DNA of 64,000 nt from Saururus chinensis (GCA_035235625.1 CP141143.1:14429092-14493091), one strand, 5' to 3'. Positions 45,582 to 60,221 are shown, counted from the first letter of the stretch. Numbers and translations are program-made. Notes: generated by a model from the sequence alone, not told the origin.

Positions 45582-47492
45582 TCAATACGGAGCGTAGTAG
45601 TACCCAACGCCATTGGCCGGGGGAATCGGCATTCCGTACGGCATCGGCGTCGCTCCCATCATCGGCGCCGCTACCGCCGCGTAATAACCGTTCTGCCCCA
45701 GCTTGGCCAGCCCCAGCTGGCCCTGCATCCCGTCCTTCTGGTACTGCTGCCACAGCTGCTGCTCCTGCACCAGGAGGTGCTGCTTCTTCTCTATATCAGC
45801 CATCTGGACGTAGGCCGGCGGCGGCACGGTCAGCGACGCCGCGAAGGGATCCCCGCCTACCGTCTGCACCGATCCGTCCGGCGCCGGCAGCGCCAGCACC
45901 GGCGTCTTGCTCGATCCGGGCCCCGGCAGAGCGATGCTACTAGCGCTCCCCCCGGAGCCCATCTGGGCGCCCACGTGCTGCCGCACCGCCCCCTGGTCGT
46001 ACATTCCATTCAGCAGCAGCGGGTCGAACCCTCCGGCCAGCGCTGGCTTCTGGTTCGACAGCTGGCTCGCGTGCTCCACCAGCGCCAGCTCCCAGTCGGC
46101 CTTGCCGCTATCGGCCGCCGGGTTCTGCCACGCAGAGGTCACCCCGTTATCTGCTGGTCCCTCGCCCGGACCAAAGGCTTCCCATTTCCCATTCACGGAC
46201 GAATTGCCATTGGCACCGCCGGCGAAGAGAGCCAGAGCGAACCGATTCCCTTGATCGTCAGCCGTCAAGTTGTCCTCTCTCAGATCCACCAGGTCGCCCG
46301 CCTCCTTTGGCTTCGGTGGCTCGGGCTTCTCTACCGGTGGGGGAGTCGGCTCCTTGTAGTCCTCCGGCGCCGGAAGCGCCTTGATCGCATTCATATCCTC
46401 CTCCACGGGGGATTCCTCCACCGGAACTGGCTCCGGCTTCCTCTCCGGACTCTTAGGCTTCCGACCCCTGTCCCGTACGAACTCGTCCAGCGTCTCTAAC
46501 AGTTTGTCGGTAATCCTTTGCACCTCGGGGTACTCGGACGAGCGGGCAACGCCGGTGTCCTTGCACCAGCCGTAGAAGGCTGCGAGCTCGTCGATCTGTT
46601 TGGCGGCGCTGGCGTAGGCCTCGAAGGACTTGACGCAGTCCGGGTAGTCCATGTCGAAGAAGCGGTCGAGCAGCACGGCGAGGATCTCGCAGATGTCGGC
46701 GTAGAGCTGGAAGGTCTCCCTAACGATTGGGTACAGTGCTATGAGGACCAACCGGCTCTGCTTCGCCATCCCGGTGGGGCGGCAGGCGAGGAACCGGTCC
46801 AGCAGCTGCTGCAACTGGTGCATCCGTCCCAGAATCCGCTCCGTCTTCATCTCCCGCAGCGGGGTCGTCGGCGCAGCCGGCTGCGGGGTGCCTCTCCGGT
46901 CGCGGTCCTCGTACTCGTAAGGAGATCTGGCGCCGTACCGGTCCCCGCCGCCAGATCGGTCATCGAAGTCACGGTCTCGAGGGGCGGAAGAAGAAGACGA
47001 GGAGGCCGATTGGAGGTGCTTCCGCTCGTAGATGAGGCACTCGAGGCGCTGGTCGAGGTAGAGGGCGTAGGTGCGGACGAAGGCGGAGTGATCCCAGGAG
47101 GAGGAGTGGGCCTCGTCGCGGAAGTCGGAGAGGTTGAGGAGGCGGGTGCCGCGGCGGGTGGCGTGGAGGATCTCGTGGTGGAAGGCGGAGTCGCCGTCGG
47201 AGAGGAGGCGATGGACGAGCGCAAGGGCCTTGAGGGCGACGATCCAGTCGCGGGTCTTGCCGAGGCGGCGGGAGACAGTCGCGACGCAGGAGGAAACGTA
47301 GGCGCGGGAGTAGGACGTAAGGGTGAGGATCTCGCGGATGTGGCGCTCCTCGGCGGGGTCGTCGTCGTGGCTGGTGGCCTTGACGATAGCCACGTCCAGA
47401 TCCGGGGCTATGTTGCTCGACACCTTGGCGATCCCGATGCTCGTCTGGTCCTTCACCGCCCCGATCGCCTTCCTGATCGTGCTCGGCGCCAT
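45582..47492 (-). CDS. Clathrin assembly protein, AP180/CALM type with ANTH domain (At2g25430/ECA4-like)
   Basis: A single uninterrupted frame of 636 residues starts MAPSTIRKAIGAVKDQTSIG. The N-terminal ~370 residues are the ANTH domain: VAIVKATSHDDDPAEERHIREIL is the phosphoinositide-binding helix region, followed by LGKTRDWIVALKALALVHRLL and FVRTYALYLDQRLE. A Ser-rich/charged insert (~180-215) separates it from MKTERILGRMHQLQQLLDRFL. The C-terminal half is disordered, Pro/Ala/Gly-rich, with a DPF motif (GGDPFAASL, ~550) for adaptor binding and a Gln-rich stretch before a PYGMPIPPANG tail. Such proteins bind PI(4,5)P2 membranes and help build clathrin coats in endocytosis. The intronless reading frame matches the plant ECA-type group. 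GC content is much higher than the surroundings; long open frames on the opposite strand are shadows of this. Which of the two Arabidopsis relatives (At2g25430 or At4g32285) it matches best cannot be decided by eye. Confidence 0.92.
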   Translation of the reverse strand: MAPSTIRKAIGAVKDQTSIGIAKVSSNIAPDLDVAIVKATSHDDDPAEERHIREILTLTSYSRAYVSSCVATVSRRLGKTRDWIVALKALALVHRLLSDGDSAFHHEILHATRRGTRLLNLSDFRDEAHSSSWDHSAFVRTYALYLDQRLECLIYERKHLQSASSSSSSAPRDRDFDDRSGGGDRYGARSPYEYEDRDRRGTPQPAAPTTPLREMKTERILGRMHQLQQLLDRFLACRPTGMAKQSRLVLIALYPIVRETFQLYADICEILAVLLDRFFDMDYPDCVKSFEAYASAAKQIDELAAFYGWCKDTGVARSSEYPEVQRITDKLLETLDEFVRDRGRKPKSPERKPEPVPVEESPVEEDMNAIKALPAPEDYKEPTPPPVEKPEPPKPKEAGDLVDLREDNLTADDQGNRFALALFAGGANGNSSVNGKWEAFGPGEGPADNGVTSAWQNPAADSGKADWELALVEHASQLSNQKPALAGGFDPLLLNGMYDQGAVRQHVGAQMGSGGSASSIALPGPGSSKTPVLALPAPDGSVQTVGGDPFAASLTVPPPAYVQMADIEKKQHLLVQEQQLWQQYQKDGMQGQLGLAKLGQNGYYAAVAAPMMGATPMPYGMPIPPANGVGYYYAPY

Positions 47493-50400
47493 CCCCGCCC
47501 CCTGCCAAAACCCACCCTTCTTCCCCTCTCCGATCTAGACAAGAAACAGAACTATATCACAAAAAAAAAAATACAGATAACTCTACAGAAGGAGATCTTC
47601 GGTAGATCTGGATTGGGCGATCGACTGATTTGGGGAAGAGCGAGGGATTGCCGGTGGGGTTTGGTGAATTGGGTGGCGGTGATGGAGTTTTTTTTTGGTA
47701 AGAGAAGAGTAATCAATGGAGACGAAAATTAAAAGACTTTGTCTCCTTTTCCTAGCGGAATTGGAGTGGTCCGGGCGGGTGCGGATTGCTTCGGATTTAG
47801 CCGGCAAAAGTTAAAGATTACTCCTAGTCCTAAATGAGCTGGAACTTGGAAGTGAAAATGAAAACGGCGATTTCTTTTTACTTGGAAGTTTTAATGGAGT
47901 CCACTCGAGTAAAGTCGACCAATCTGGGCCGTTGGCTTTCGTTCCTTCTCTCTGTGTGGCATTGGAATCGCCGGATTGATGAACTCCTGGCCGGTTATTG
48001 CCAGGGGACTCGGTGACCATCGATCACCTTTTTTTATGTATTTTGGGTATAATATGGATGAGCTTGATTGAATTGGCTGAGCTTTCATTTTAGCAAAAAC
48101 AAAGAGATCATGGATGAACGAAGGAAGCCGGTATGAAAGAAGTCAACCCACCAAAAGGTGACAGCGGCAGGTTTGGTGAAAACTCTGACTCGTGGTCGAC
48201 CCGCCATGCGAACAGTTTCCGCGTTAAGTCCTTAACTCTTGTTTTCGGTCCACCGGTTCGTCCCTGACCGTGGGCTATCATCCACGCACAGGCGACTTGT
48301 TGATCACCGACTTTCCTGGTTTCCTCCGCGTGACAGCAATTAAGAATCAATCTTTATTCATTGGTAGAGTATTTTTAGGCGCTTGGATGAGTGATGGCAC
48401 CGGGTTAGGTTTGGGTCGAAAAACCCAAACTCGAAGATGCCAAATACAAGCCTGGCCCAATGCCCCAATTCAACTTATTTATATATTTTTAAAAACACTT
48501 AATTATAAATTTTAAAGTAATCATTAATTTTTTTTCTCACTTATCAAACAAGTTTTAAAGATTATTATTATTATATAAAAATAATAATTTTTATAATTTT
48601 AGTTAAGTCGAACCTGACCCGAGATTTAATTTAAAATTTTAACCCCAACCCTTTATAGGCATGTTCTATCGGAATTTTTCGTATAAGAACCCGAGTAGTA
48701 TCCCGTATTGAGTTTTATCCCTGTAACATTATAAACAGGAACGAACCTTCCTTCCGAGAAAGTATCTAGTAGAACCGCTCTACCACGTGGCCGTGCATAC
48801 CTCTATTCATATTTAAACACGTACACTGAAAGTTATGCCTCATCTTACTCACTTGTAAACACGTATCAATTGGTTAAACTTGTTAAACATCAACAAGACG
48901 TATCTACCACGTGGCCCGTGCAACGGTTCCACAGAATAATTTTTCCTTCCGGTGCCACTAGCTTTCATGCACAAACGCAGACAACAGCGCATCCATATGC
49001 AGAAATAGCGGTTCCATGTTCAAAATTCACAACTTTTGACAGCATATTTTCATTGGCCTTTCCCACCCCCATGTTCTAGGGCACTGTCCACGGAACTTTG
49101 TAGGAAACCAGACAAATAACAAACAAAAAAAAGTTGTCTCTTCGTTCCATCATTTGTGGATTCAATTCTATCAATCTCCCTACTTCGCACGTTATAGATC
49201 TTATTATTCATGCTCCATTTTCCTTCAAAGGCTCTACAGACTGCAAGTTTTATTATTAAAAAACGGGAACCACATCAAGTCCACACCACGGCCTTGTGGA
49301 CTAGTTGGACGTTCTGATGACTGGAACATACAAATGATACAAACGTTTCCTTTTCCTCTAGGCTTCTTTCTTACCTGACACTATTTTCTACCCTTTGCTC
49401 TTACTCTTTTCCTTCTAGAACGATCCAACATCACTTTCCTATGGACAAAGCAAGTCTCTGTCGTTCATCGCCTTGCCTTTCCCGCACCTAGCTTGTTCTT
49501 TTTCATGTCTCCTACTCTACCTTGCCTTTCAAATTGTCCTTTACACCGTTTTTAGTTTTCACTATTTCATCAGTGCCTCGGGGCCGCATTTTTTTACGAG
49601 GGAAAACCCCACTTTGTTTCCTTTCGATTAAAGATAAGCGAGTTTATTATCTCTAAAAGAAAAATGATATCAAGCAAGCATCATCCTTAACCATTTTCAT
49701 GTTCTAAACTAAACTTGTTTATGGGGTGTTCTTTTGCTGTGAAAGCCTAGCAGGCTAATATTACTATTTCAAGTGTGCCTGTTATGCTATTGCATACATT
49801 GCCTACTGCAGCGTACAACAATTATTTCTTTTCGTATTAAGACAGAAGCTACGGAAGAGGAACAAGTAATAACGTCATTTAAGAATGCATAATCAGAAGT
49901 AGATCTCTTAAGATACGTATATAAAAGAAATAATGATTTGTGTTTCTGGTCGTTCATCTTCATGGTAAAACTCTATATGATGAGTTTAGTGGACGCATTA
50001 AGCAGCAAAAAAATGCATTTCAAACTGTTTTCGTTAAACCAAATTTGTAGTAGAACTCGATTCAAAAGACTTCCCTTCATGCAGAAATCGGACTGACAAA
50101 AAAAAATCTAGAGATGAGACAAAACAAAGCCTCATAAGGGAAGAACAGTTTTTCGTCCCCTTTTCCTCTTCTTTGCTAAAGGGTTGGGCCTTCCTTTCCT
50201 GATTGTCCATTCCTTCCCATGCATCATTCATAACTCCTCGTATTTGTACTAGCCGCTTCTAAATCCTTCATCTTAATAACGGATTAGCATTTATGGTCGA
50301 ATGCTACTATACCAGGACGAGGAATGCGACCAATTTAGAGTGCATCACAGAAACCTCACTAAATTCACGATGCAATATTGTACAAAGGTGCATGCCACTT

Positions 50401-50690
50401 CTCCATTATATCTATATTTTCATCACATCATCTCATTGTTATAATTGAATTAGAGGACCTACCTGAGGTGCACTTAGAAATGTCTTGAAATGTTTACATT
50501 AAGAGGAGGTAACATTAAACATTTTTCTTCACATTATTGTCCTTGATTCTTGTTTTACTTAACTGACCTATTGAGCTAAAGATAATATAAACAACAGAGT
50601 CACTGCACATACAAGAGTGTGTCACAAACAAGTTAATTAGAAGCAAAATATTTCACTCCCAGCCTTATATTTTCTTGCAACAACTCTCCC
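47493..50690. other. Intergenic between two minus-strand genes; no gene seen
   Basis: The first ~300 bases are the clathrin assembly gene's leader and promoter, with a possible leader-intron acceptor TTCTTGTCTAG at ~47,537. The rest is AT-rich with no recognised coding sequence. Confidence 0.4.
48397..48680. mobile_element. MITE-like scrap with GGGTTTGGGTCGA / TCGAACCTGACCC ends
   Basis: CCGGGTTAGGTTTGGGTCG and AAACCCAAACTCG at the left and AAGTCGAACCTGACCCGAG and AACCCCAACCC at the right surround an AT-rich centre, like the insertion at 7,335-7,622. No target duplication found. Confidence 0.35.
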
Positions 50691-50699
50691 TCATTAACG

Positions 50700-50715
50700 C
50701 CCCCCCCCCCCCCCC
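50700..50715. repeat. 16-base poly-C run
   Basis: Homopolymer just beyond the UBC37 stop codon. Length may be uncertain for sequencing reasons. Confidence 0.85.
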
Positions 50716-50740
50716 AAAAGACAGAGTGTATAAAAAACTA

Positions 50741-52535
<1,795 letters not shown>

Positions 52536-52752
52536 GGCGGGTGGTCGATGCCCGTAGTCTCTGTCCGTTCGCAGTTTGAAAAAGGAACAAAATGGCGCGC
52601 AAGTCTAAATTTTGGAGAGTAATTGCTACGTACGCTTCCCTCATTTGCTCGGTGGCACGCGGGCCACGACGTGGGAGCCTCACGGATGGGCCCGTGCCTT
52701 CATCGCAGCGTACGGACGGTGAGCAACTCGGCGAAGGGACGTAGGTCATAAC

Positions 52753-53194
52753 TAGGGGTGTTAACGACGAGTGGCTTATTTAGCTTAAACTTAAATTGTT
52801 TAAGCTCAATTTAAGTTTGACTCGAAGATGGAACAAACTTGAAATTTTCAACTTGAGTTTGGCTCAAATCGGAAATCTAAAGTTGGCCTCCAGCTTGAGC
52901 TTAAATTGCAATAAATAAATTACGAGACTAGGCTCGAACTTAAAAAAAATATTTAAATCTAAAATATATAAAGTATCATACATAATAAAATATTTTTAGC
53001 ATTAAATAATAATAGTAAATATACTACAACAAGTATTAGAAGTGCGCCTCCAACAATTAATTATAGTCATTAGGAAAGAAAATAACTATGACAAATAGGT
53101 TTTAGTTATAGATACTCCAAAAAGGTAATATTATCATTTTCTTTTTTTTATATTTATATAATCATTAAAAAAGATGTAGAAAATAGAAACTTAA
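52753..53194. mobile_element. hAT-type MITE, left end clear, right end lost
   Basis: Starts TAGGGGTGTTAACGACGAG, the same end as the MITE at 3,614, followed by CTTAAACTTAAATTG and GCTTGAGC words typical of it. It runs into the LTR fragment beginning at 53,195 with no matching right terminus. Confidence 0.5.
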
Positions 53195-54216
53195 TGTCAT
53201 GACCTTGATTTTTAAAACCTTTTTATAAATAAAGAACATGCGATAAATTACGATATTTTTTTATTATTAAACACAAAATAAATCATCTAATTAAATATCT
53301 AGGTCATGATATATGGGGTTCACAAATATGAATATCAAAACACATGATATTATTACACATGTCAAAATTTAATAATAACCCTCTAAGTAGAGCTTGGCAT
53401 TTCGTTAAAGGCTTCCTTGAACCCTAATTGGTTTAAAACTAATCTCACGGGTACTCCTTAACATTATGGACCCGAGGTTATTTTCTTGCCATTTAACAGG
53501 GTTGTAAACCCCTTGAACCGATTTAGTTTATTTAATAGTTTTATCTTAACCCTACGGGTAAAATAGTAATTTATCTATTTACTTGGATTTTCCCTTAATT
53601 TGTTCATCAGTCTATAATTAGGGTGCACATACACCTATCACTGGGATTTTTCTTAATTTTTAAACCCACTCATAAGCCCCTAAACCGGAGATCCTAAGTT
53701 GGGTAAGGAAACTGCTACTTAGCTATAAGGGTAAAATAGTCATTTCATATACACTGAGAATTTTCCCTAGCCTGAAACTTGGTTTACTTATCCCTCATAT
53801 TCCTGAAGATAGTATGTAATTTTTTTGAATTTTTCATGTGTATATAACCTACTGAACGAGACCCGGTTCAATGGGAGTTTTTTTTATACATATTTTCGGT
53901 CGAGTATGCAATTCCCGCCCTAAATCGGGCCAAACCCACAGACCCACCTACAGGTCATCTTCCTCGTGGAGATGTTTGCAGGGATGCGGCCGGCGACTGG
54001 ATTGAATCCAAATGATGTCGGCTTGGAGCGGCTGGATCCAATCTCCCGGATCCGATGCCGCCGGTTGGTGCAACCCAGACCCGCATAGCGGGTCTCTTAT
54101 GCTCTCCACGGCCAACTCCGCTGAGCACCAAAAAATAATGTTGTTGCCTCGGCTGGTCATGGGACTGTCTGTCGTCTAGTGGCGATTCCGAATTCATTGA
54201 CCCTAAGGTCAGCCGG
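53195..54216. mobile_element. Outer LTR fragment, host of a nested same-family LTR
   Basis: Begins TGTCATGACCTTGATTTTTAA and is collinear, with deletions, with the LTR at 54,217: the AT-rich start (to ~53,380), 'GGTAC(T)CCTTAACATTATGGACCC' (~53,450) and 'GACCCGCATAGCGGGTC' (~54,075) each have counterparts at 54,217-54,395, ~56,170 and ~56,658. The nested LTR interrupts it at 54,216/57,737. Confidence 0.6.
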
Positions 54217-57200
54217 TGTCACGACCCGGATTTTTAAAACCCTTTTTAAATAAAGGACACACGATAAATTTTTTCTTTCTTTCTTAAACACAAAACAAAT
54301 AATCTGATTAAATATCCAGATCGTGATAACTGGGGTTCACAAATACAAATATCAAATCATATGATATTAATTAACATCTGAAAATTCATAAAGACCAGCT
54401 CATCCATCTAAGTATAAGTCTGTCATCCATCTCAAAATAAATAACTAAGTTGACTCTCACGCTAGAGAAACACTTACGTACCGGAGTTGCAGAAACGTTC
54501 TTCTTGTGCTCGCCTATCTTGATCTCACTTGTCGTGACCTGGAGAATCTGCATCAAAGCAAACCAAACAACAACCACAACCACAATGAAGCATCTCCGCC
54601 TTCAGAAGAAGAGCTTCCAAAGGACAAAAGGTTTAATTAATATTATTCGGATCGGGCCAACATCACCCGATGTTAGTTGCCTACGTACTCATCAGACAAC
54701 ATCTCCAATGTTTCTAACAAGATCGGATCCAGACGTAGTTCTGCCTAATACTACACTATACTAAGAAGCATAGCCACACACATGCAATGCTTAAGTATTT
54801 TAAAGCAACCTACATTTTATGCAAGTCATTTAATCGTTCCACTTGTTCTAATTAAACAAGCAATATCAATCAATGTTATTAATTATTTCTCGAACCATTG
54901 CTCGATAATTAATATCCCCGTCTAATCCCAAAGACAGACATACTCGTTAGATGTCAACCTAAGTGACAAATGATAACGAAACACCCTGGAATCCACCAGG
55001 AAGCACCATCACCCCTCCTAGCCCATGAAGGACCTGACCGGAGTGGAAGGGCATGGCTCACAACTGCACCTGAACAGAAGTGGAGGGAAAAGCCAACCAA
55101 GCAGGATGTCAGCTAATCCAATTACGTGTACACTAAAAGATCCTCAATAGATCGAAAGTGAGCCCGGCTCACGCACAACTCCCTCCAAAGGGGAGCTGCA
55201 ACTACACGGTCAAATCAGCAGCTCCTCAAAAGAGCAAAAACTCAGGAAATCATTCTGAACCCTATCTTGCTCATCATTAAGCCAGGATTTCGAATGACTA
55301 TCTCAAACCCTATTAGTCCCTTCTAGACTAAGGTTTAAAACTCGAGACTGCCATCGGTTCATCAACCAAGGCAAATCGTCAAGTCAAAGGCTTTGTTCAC
55401 TCTATGAACTAGCCCCAGACCCCTCAGAAGTATATTAGTCTTTATCTTGATTAGGTGTTCTCCCCCAATCCAATAGCAACCCATGTCTCTTGATTAAACT
55501 TCATTAATCTTGAGTTACCGATAAAAATTAAAGCATCAACAATAAAAGCATGCACCAGGCTAACCAACATAAATAGCATACATTCACACCAATGTATAAA
55601 GAATGAATAAAGGCCCGTTGCACTCATTTGCAAGGCTAGGGCTTAACTAATTCAAGCCCAAGAGTGCAACAACTCTAACGCATCCCGCGATTTATATATA
55701 TATAACACTCTAGTCAATTGATGTACTCAATTGCAGACACGAGTAATCCGCTGCCCTAAACCTTGAGAACGAAGATCATTCCTCTTGCTTCCTGTGACAC
55801 TATGACCTGACAAGGTCTTCGTGTCACTTGCTAGTCACACCTCTTCCTTTTGAAGCCGTTCCACGTCACTATAACGTACCCTAACGCTTAGTGGTTAGGT
55901 TATTAGTTTCGATATAAATGGAAAATACTGCCCTTAAGGGCATTAGGGTAATTCTACCCCTTAGGTTATGTTACCCTCCCTTGGGTCATTCGGGTCATCA
56001 CACTACCCTTTTATTTATTTTAAGTCATTGTCCTCTCACAAAGCTCCACTCTCAGACTGTCCCGCGCTTCCATTCACACGAATGTGGCCGGATCCACTCT
56101 AAGGGGTATTTCTATCATTTGGTTTAAGGCCTTAATGACATCTAATGGGTCTAAAATTCAACTCAAGGGTACTACTGACCTTCATGGACACTGTGTAATT
56201 TTCCTGGCGTATGACGGGGTCGTGAACCCCTTGAACCGACCCAGGTTTTGACTAATGGTTTACTATAAACCCTAAGGGCAAAAGGGTTAATTAACTGCTC
56301 ACTGAGATTTTTCTTCACTTAGATATTTGTCCTATAAATAGGTTACACATTAAACTATCACTAAGAATTTTTTGAATTTTTAGATCCACTCATAGGCCCC
56401 TGAACCAGAGCCTCGAACTCGGGTAAGTTAATATTATACGATAATTAACTAATAGGGGTAAAAAGGTTATTTTACGTTCTCTGAGATTTTTTCCCGAGCT
56501 AAAACTTGGCCAGAATACTCCCACAGGAAAATAGTAATTTCCTATAAATTTTTTGACATATTTAGCACTGTGAACCGGTCCCGGTTCACAAGTTTTGTTT
56601 TTTTTTTAAACCTGGGCCGAACGGGTCAGGTAACTTGACCCGGTCCAGCGAGACGACGACCCGCACTGCGGGTCGTCTTCCACAAGGCCGGCCAGAGGGC
56701 GCCTGGCCTCTGGCAACACCGCCTGCACAGCGGCGGGGGGGGGCCCGGACCTCAGGCTTCCGGACCGCCGGGGCGCAGCGGAACCGACTGTATCGATCCC
56801 GCCGCCGTCCGGTGGCCGAAAAAGCCATTTTTCCTCTCTGCGAATCCGAGTGGAGGAGCCGTCTCTGCGACCAGGGCCAGCGCAGCCGGGGCTAGCGCCG
56901 CCACGGCCGGCGCGATCGGGGCCAGCGCAGCCAACATTTTTTTTTTGAAGTACAGGCCCGCTTGGCGGCGGCGGAACCTGCCGCCGGTGGGTATCTTCCA
57001 GTCTCTTTCACCCAGCGACCAGGGTTTCTGGCCAGAAGGAGACCAGCCAGCGGCCTGAAAGTGCATGTTTTTATTATACAGATCCACTGTTTCGCGTAAT
57101 TACGGGAATAGTGATCTCTGCACTAATTGAATAAGAAATTACAAATTCATTGCAGAGATTTCTGCTCATAATAATTACACAATAGTAAGCAGATTTAATT

Positions 57201-57736
57201 GACTCGAGACTAAGATAACCAACCTAATTTGCTAGTTTGCCGTCGATCCTTCGCCACCGGAGCCTCGCCGGAACTTCACCGGAACCACCTTCTCCGTCTA
57301 GGCCAAAAGAGAACCCCCCAAATTGAGCCCTAAGTATGCCTTTTATAAATATGGAGATTAGGGTTCCTAATCCCCCTAGAATTTTAGTCAATTCTCCTTA
57401 CTTAGAGACCTTAATTAAGCATCTAAAACTAATTTCGGAACTCTCACTAACCGGGCCCATAAGATGACTTAAATGGGCCAAATACACGTCTAAATCGGGT
57501 AAATGGGCCTTATACGATATGTTCAACTTCGAACAGTCGTATCTCCCTCATCCGAACTCCAATTCATGTGTTCTTGGTGGCATTTCGAAGCTCTATTTGC
57601 CTAATTTCTAATAGAATTAGTTTCAGCCACAAATTCTATCTAGAGAGGAGGTTATTCTCCTAAGAAGGTTAAAGGGTCAAATACCCTTTTTCCACGTATT
57701 TAATTTTCGAAAGCTAGGAAAATTCGGGATATTACA
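54217..57736. mobile_element. Solo LTR of a large Gypsy-like family, 3.5 kb, with near-perfect 5-bp target duplication
   Basis: The ends TGTCACGACCCGG and CGGGATATTACA give the TG...CA form. The flanking pentamers are GCCGG (54,212-54,216) and GCTGG (57,737-57,741), one mismatch. There is no polyprotein inside and no partner LTR nearby, as expected after LTR-LTR recombination. The interior includes a GC-rich island (56,590-57,060). Other copies: 577-757, 53,195-54,216 and an inverted partial copy at 58,350. Confidence 0.65.
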
Positions 57737-58349
57737 GCTGGTGGCTAGCCAGCCTTCACCCAAAGCCCAAAAGCTATACCCTTTCCTTGGTGTTGTTCTG
57801 CTTTGTGCCAAATGGCACAGTTGTAGTTACAGCCCCCTCGGCTAGCCATTAGGCGAGGCATGGACGGATAGTCGTCGAACACCGACAAGCAGCACAACCC
57901 CATCCGCCAAGTGTCACCTCCAGGTCATGCCAGCCCCCTCCATCTGATAAGTGGTGGGCTAGCCAACCCCGCGCTAGAGCAATGCAGCAAGCCTCCCTGC
58001 GGCCATCGGATTTGACTGCCCAATCGCCTCCGACCAGATTCCATCAACAATCCGGCGAGGACTAGCTTATGAACTAATTAAAACGCAAGTTTATAATATC
58101 AAATCTATTAAAACACAAGCTTATGAACGGTGACCTTAGTTTACAAAAGAATAATTAAAATATTCTTTTAAAAGCTAAAGCATGACACTAAGGGACTAGC
58201 CTCAACTTACATATTGTTTTTTTTTTTACATATACTTGAATTTTTTTAGAGGCACACTAAAGTTGAATAATAGTTATTTTTTGAGTGATTTCTAAGCATG
58301 TAAAGAAAATAAGATATAAAGAAGTAGATGGTAACGCTACCTATGTAAG
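57737..58349. other. Probable continuation of the outer LTR, then AT-rich DNA
   Basis: GC-rich to ~58,060 and in line with the GC-rich part of the outer LTR fragment, but not aligned base by base. No gene. Confidence 0.35.
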
Positions 58350-58935
58350 TGTAATATCCCGAATTTTTCTAGGTTTTAAAAATTAAATATATAAAAAATA
58401 GCATTTTGACCCCCTGAGCTTCTTAGTTGAATAAATCCCTAAATAGATGGAATTTTTGATTAAGACAATTTGATTAGAAATTAGATAGAAATAGCTTTGA
58501 AATGCAATCAAGAACAAGTAAATTGAAGTTTGGATGAGAGAGATATGATCATTCGAAGTTTAACATATCATAGAGGGCCAGTTTACCCAATTTAAACGTG
58601 TATTTGGGCCGTTTAAGTCGTTTTGCGGGTCTAATTAGTTAAAGTGTTAGAAATTAATAAAAAAATGGCCTAAGTAGCCTAATTGGCCCATCTTCTAAGG
58701 GGATTAGGGTTCATAATCCCCATTATAATAAAAAAGCCACCTAGGGCTTATTGTGGGGGAGCTTTTTGGCCCGAGAGAGAATAAGACAGTTTTCTGGCAA
58801 AGGCGGCCGATGACAAAGTCGGAGAGGAGTGAGTTTGAAGTTCTAGTTGCAGTGGATTAAGGGCAAATTGGCAATTAAGGTAGTATCATGCTTCTTTGTA
58901 AAATAATTCATTGGTATATTAGTGTGTTATCACGT
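58350..58935. mobile_element. Inverted partial LTR of the same family
   Basis: Starts TGTAATATCCCGAATTTTTC and is the inverse of the end of the solo LTR: GACGTGTATTTGG-like, GGGGATTAGG...CCTAATC-type and AAGTTGAACATATC words appear in inverse order at 57,290-57,736. It fades near 58,935. Confidence 0.7.
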
Positions 58936-58937
58936 TG

Positions 58938-59015
58938 ACCCTCCATCCTATATTAATAGCTCCAAATTAGTTCAATTGAAAAAACAAATGGAATTATTAA
59001 TTTGGAATAGAAGTG
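58938..59015. mobile_element. Stowaway-like MITE, decayed
   Basis: CCCTCCATCCTATATTAATA at the left and TATTAATTTGGAATAGAAG at the right are roughly inverse; the centre has AATTGAAAAAAC. It resembles the elements at 18,888 and 20,781. Confidence 0.5.
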
Positions 59016-59439
59016 TTTGTTTCTCTAATTTTTTAAAACATGTATCATACATAAAAATTATGCATCCATTACAATTTAATTAGGACATATATCATGAAAA
59101 AATTAGTATTAGTTTGAGCACACTCATATTAGAGTGAGCCTAGGCATTGTGGGCCATCAAATTGAGATCCAAGGGTGTAAAGGAGCATAAACAAATGTGC
59201 CACATGAGTTATGTGTGCTGTCAGATCGAAATCTAAGGGCATATGATGTTCCAGCTCACGCAGTCACGCGTGAGCCCGATCTCATATAAACGGGTCTCAT
59301 ATATCATATGATACATAGTATTGGTACACATATGTCATTATATATAAGCATAATTATTAATTATAATATATATTTAAATTAATAATTATGTATATATATT
59401 ATTTATTTTATGTATATTATTTATATAATATTTCAAAAT

Positions 59440-59639
59440 TATATTCGAGCTTGAGCTGAGTAGAGTTGAGTTTAAGTTTCAATCAAGTTCAGTATGAGGA
59501 GAGGTATGCTCAAACTCGGCTCAAGCCTACTCGAGTTCAAATCAAGTTCAAGCTGAGTTCGGTTTGAGTAAAGCCTAATTCGAGTCAAGTTGAGCTAGGC
59601 CTACACGGCAAGCCAACTCGACTCGTTAATAGCCCTAAT
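59440..59639. mobile_element. hAT-like MITE, right part
   Basis: Repeated CGAGCTTGAGC, GAGTTCAAGC and GAGTCAAG words lead to the terminus CTCGTTAATAGCCCTA, close to the inverse of TAGGGGTGTTAACGAG. Left end not found. Confidence 0.45.
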
Positions 59640-59871
59640 CACAACTTTAGAAGGTCTGGTCCAAAGGGAGAGCACCGAACACGAAGTCTTTTTAGCCACA
59701 CGGTCATTTTCTAGTTCTTGGACACCGACTTGCGAATAAAATTGCAATTGTTATGACTAGATTTTTTTTGTCTGGTTGGTCGGGTAAATTGTATTTACAT
59801 TTCTAATTTTTAGTAAAGTTATATTGTCTCTCTTTGTCTTTTATTAATAGTTACATTTGAAGAAATAATAC

Positions 59872-60221
59872 ACCCTTCATCCTACATTAATAACTCCATT
59901 TGACAAAAATGATATTATTCCATATTAATAGCTTCTTTTGTTAAATTTAAGTGGCTAGGTACTTAACAAAGAGTATTATGAGCTTATTTTCCCTTCTCGT
60001 AGGAGTGAATTTCACCACTCAATAAAAATTAATAGTTTTCTAAATGTTAATATAAGAGGGAGTATTTTTTAATTTAATGGTGAAATTCACGTATAAAAGA
60101 ATGAAAAATAAGCTTATGATATTTTTTTAAGTACTCAACTACTTAAATTTAACAAAATAGAGCTATTAATATAGAATAATTTATGTTGCCAAATGGAAGT
60201 ATTAATTTGGGATGAAGAGAG
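59872..60221. mobile_element. Foldback MITE with ~150-bp arms, Stowaway-like
   Basis: Left words CCTTCATCCTACATTAATA, ATATTAATAGCTTCTTTTG and GTGAATTTCACCA are mirrored by GGTGAAATTCAC, AAATAGAGCTATTAATAT and TATTAATTTGGGATGAAG. The symmetry axis is near 60,047. Confidence 0.65.

Noticed and set aside
46518-47732. 404-residue plus-strand open frame opposite the clathrin assembly gene
   Set aside because: Shadow of the GC-rich third codon positions of the real gene; Gly/Val/Glu/Arg-rich with no domain.
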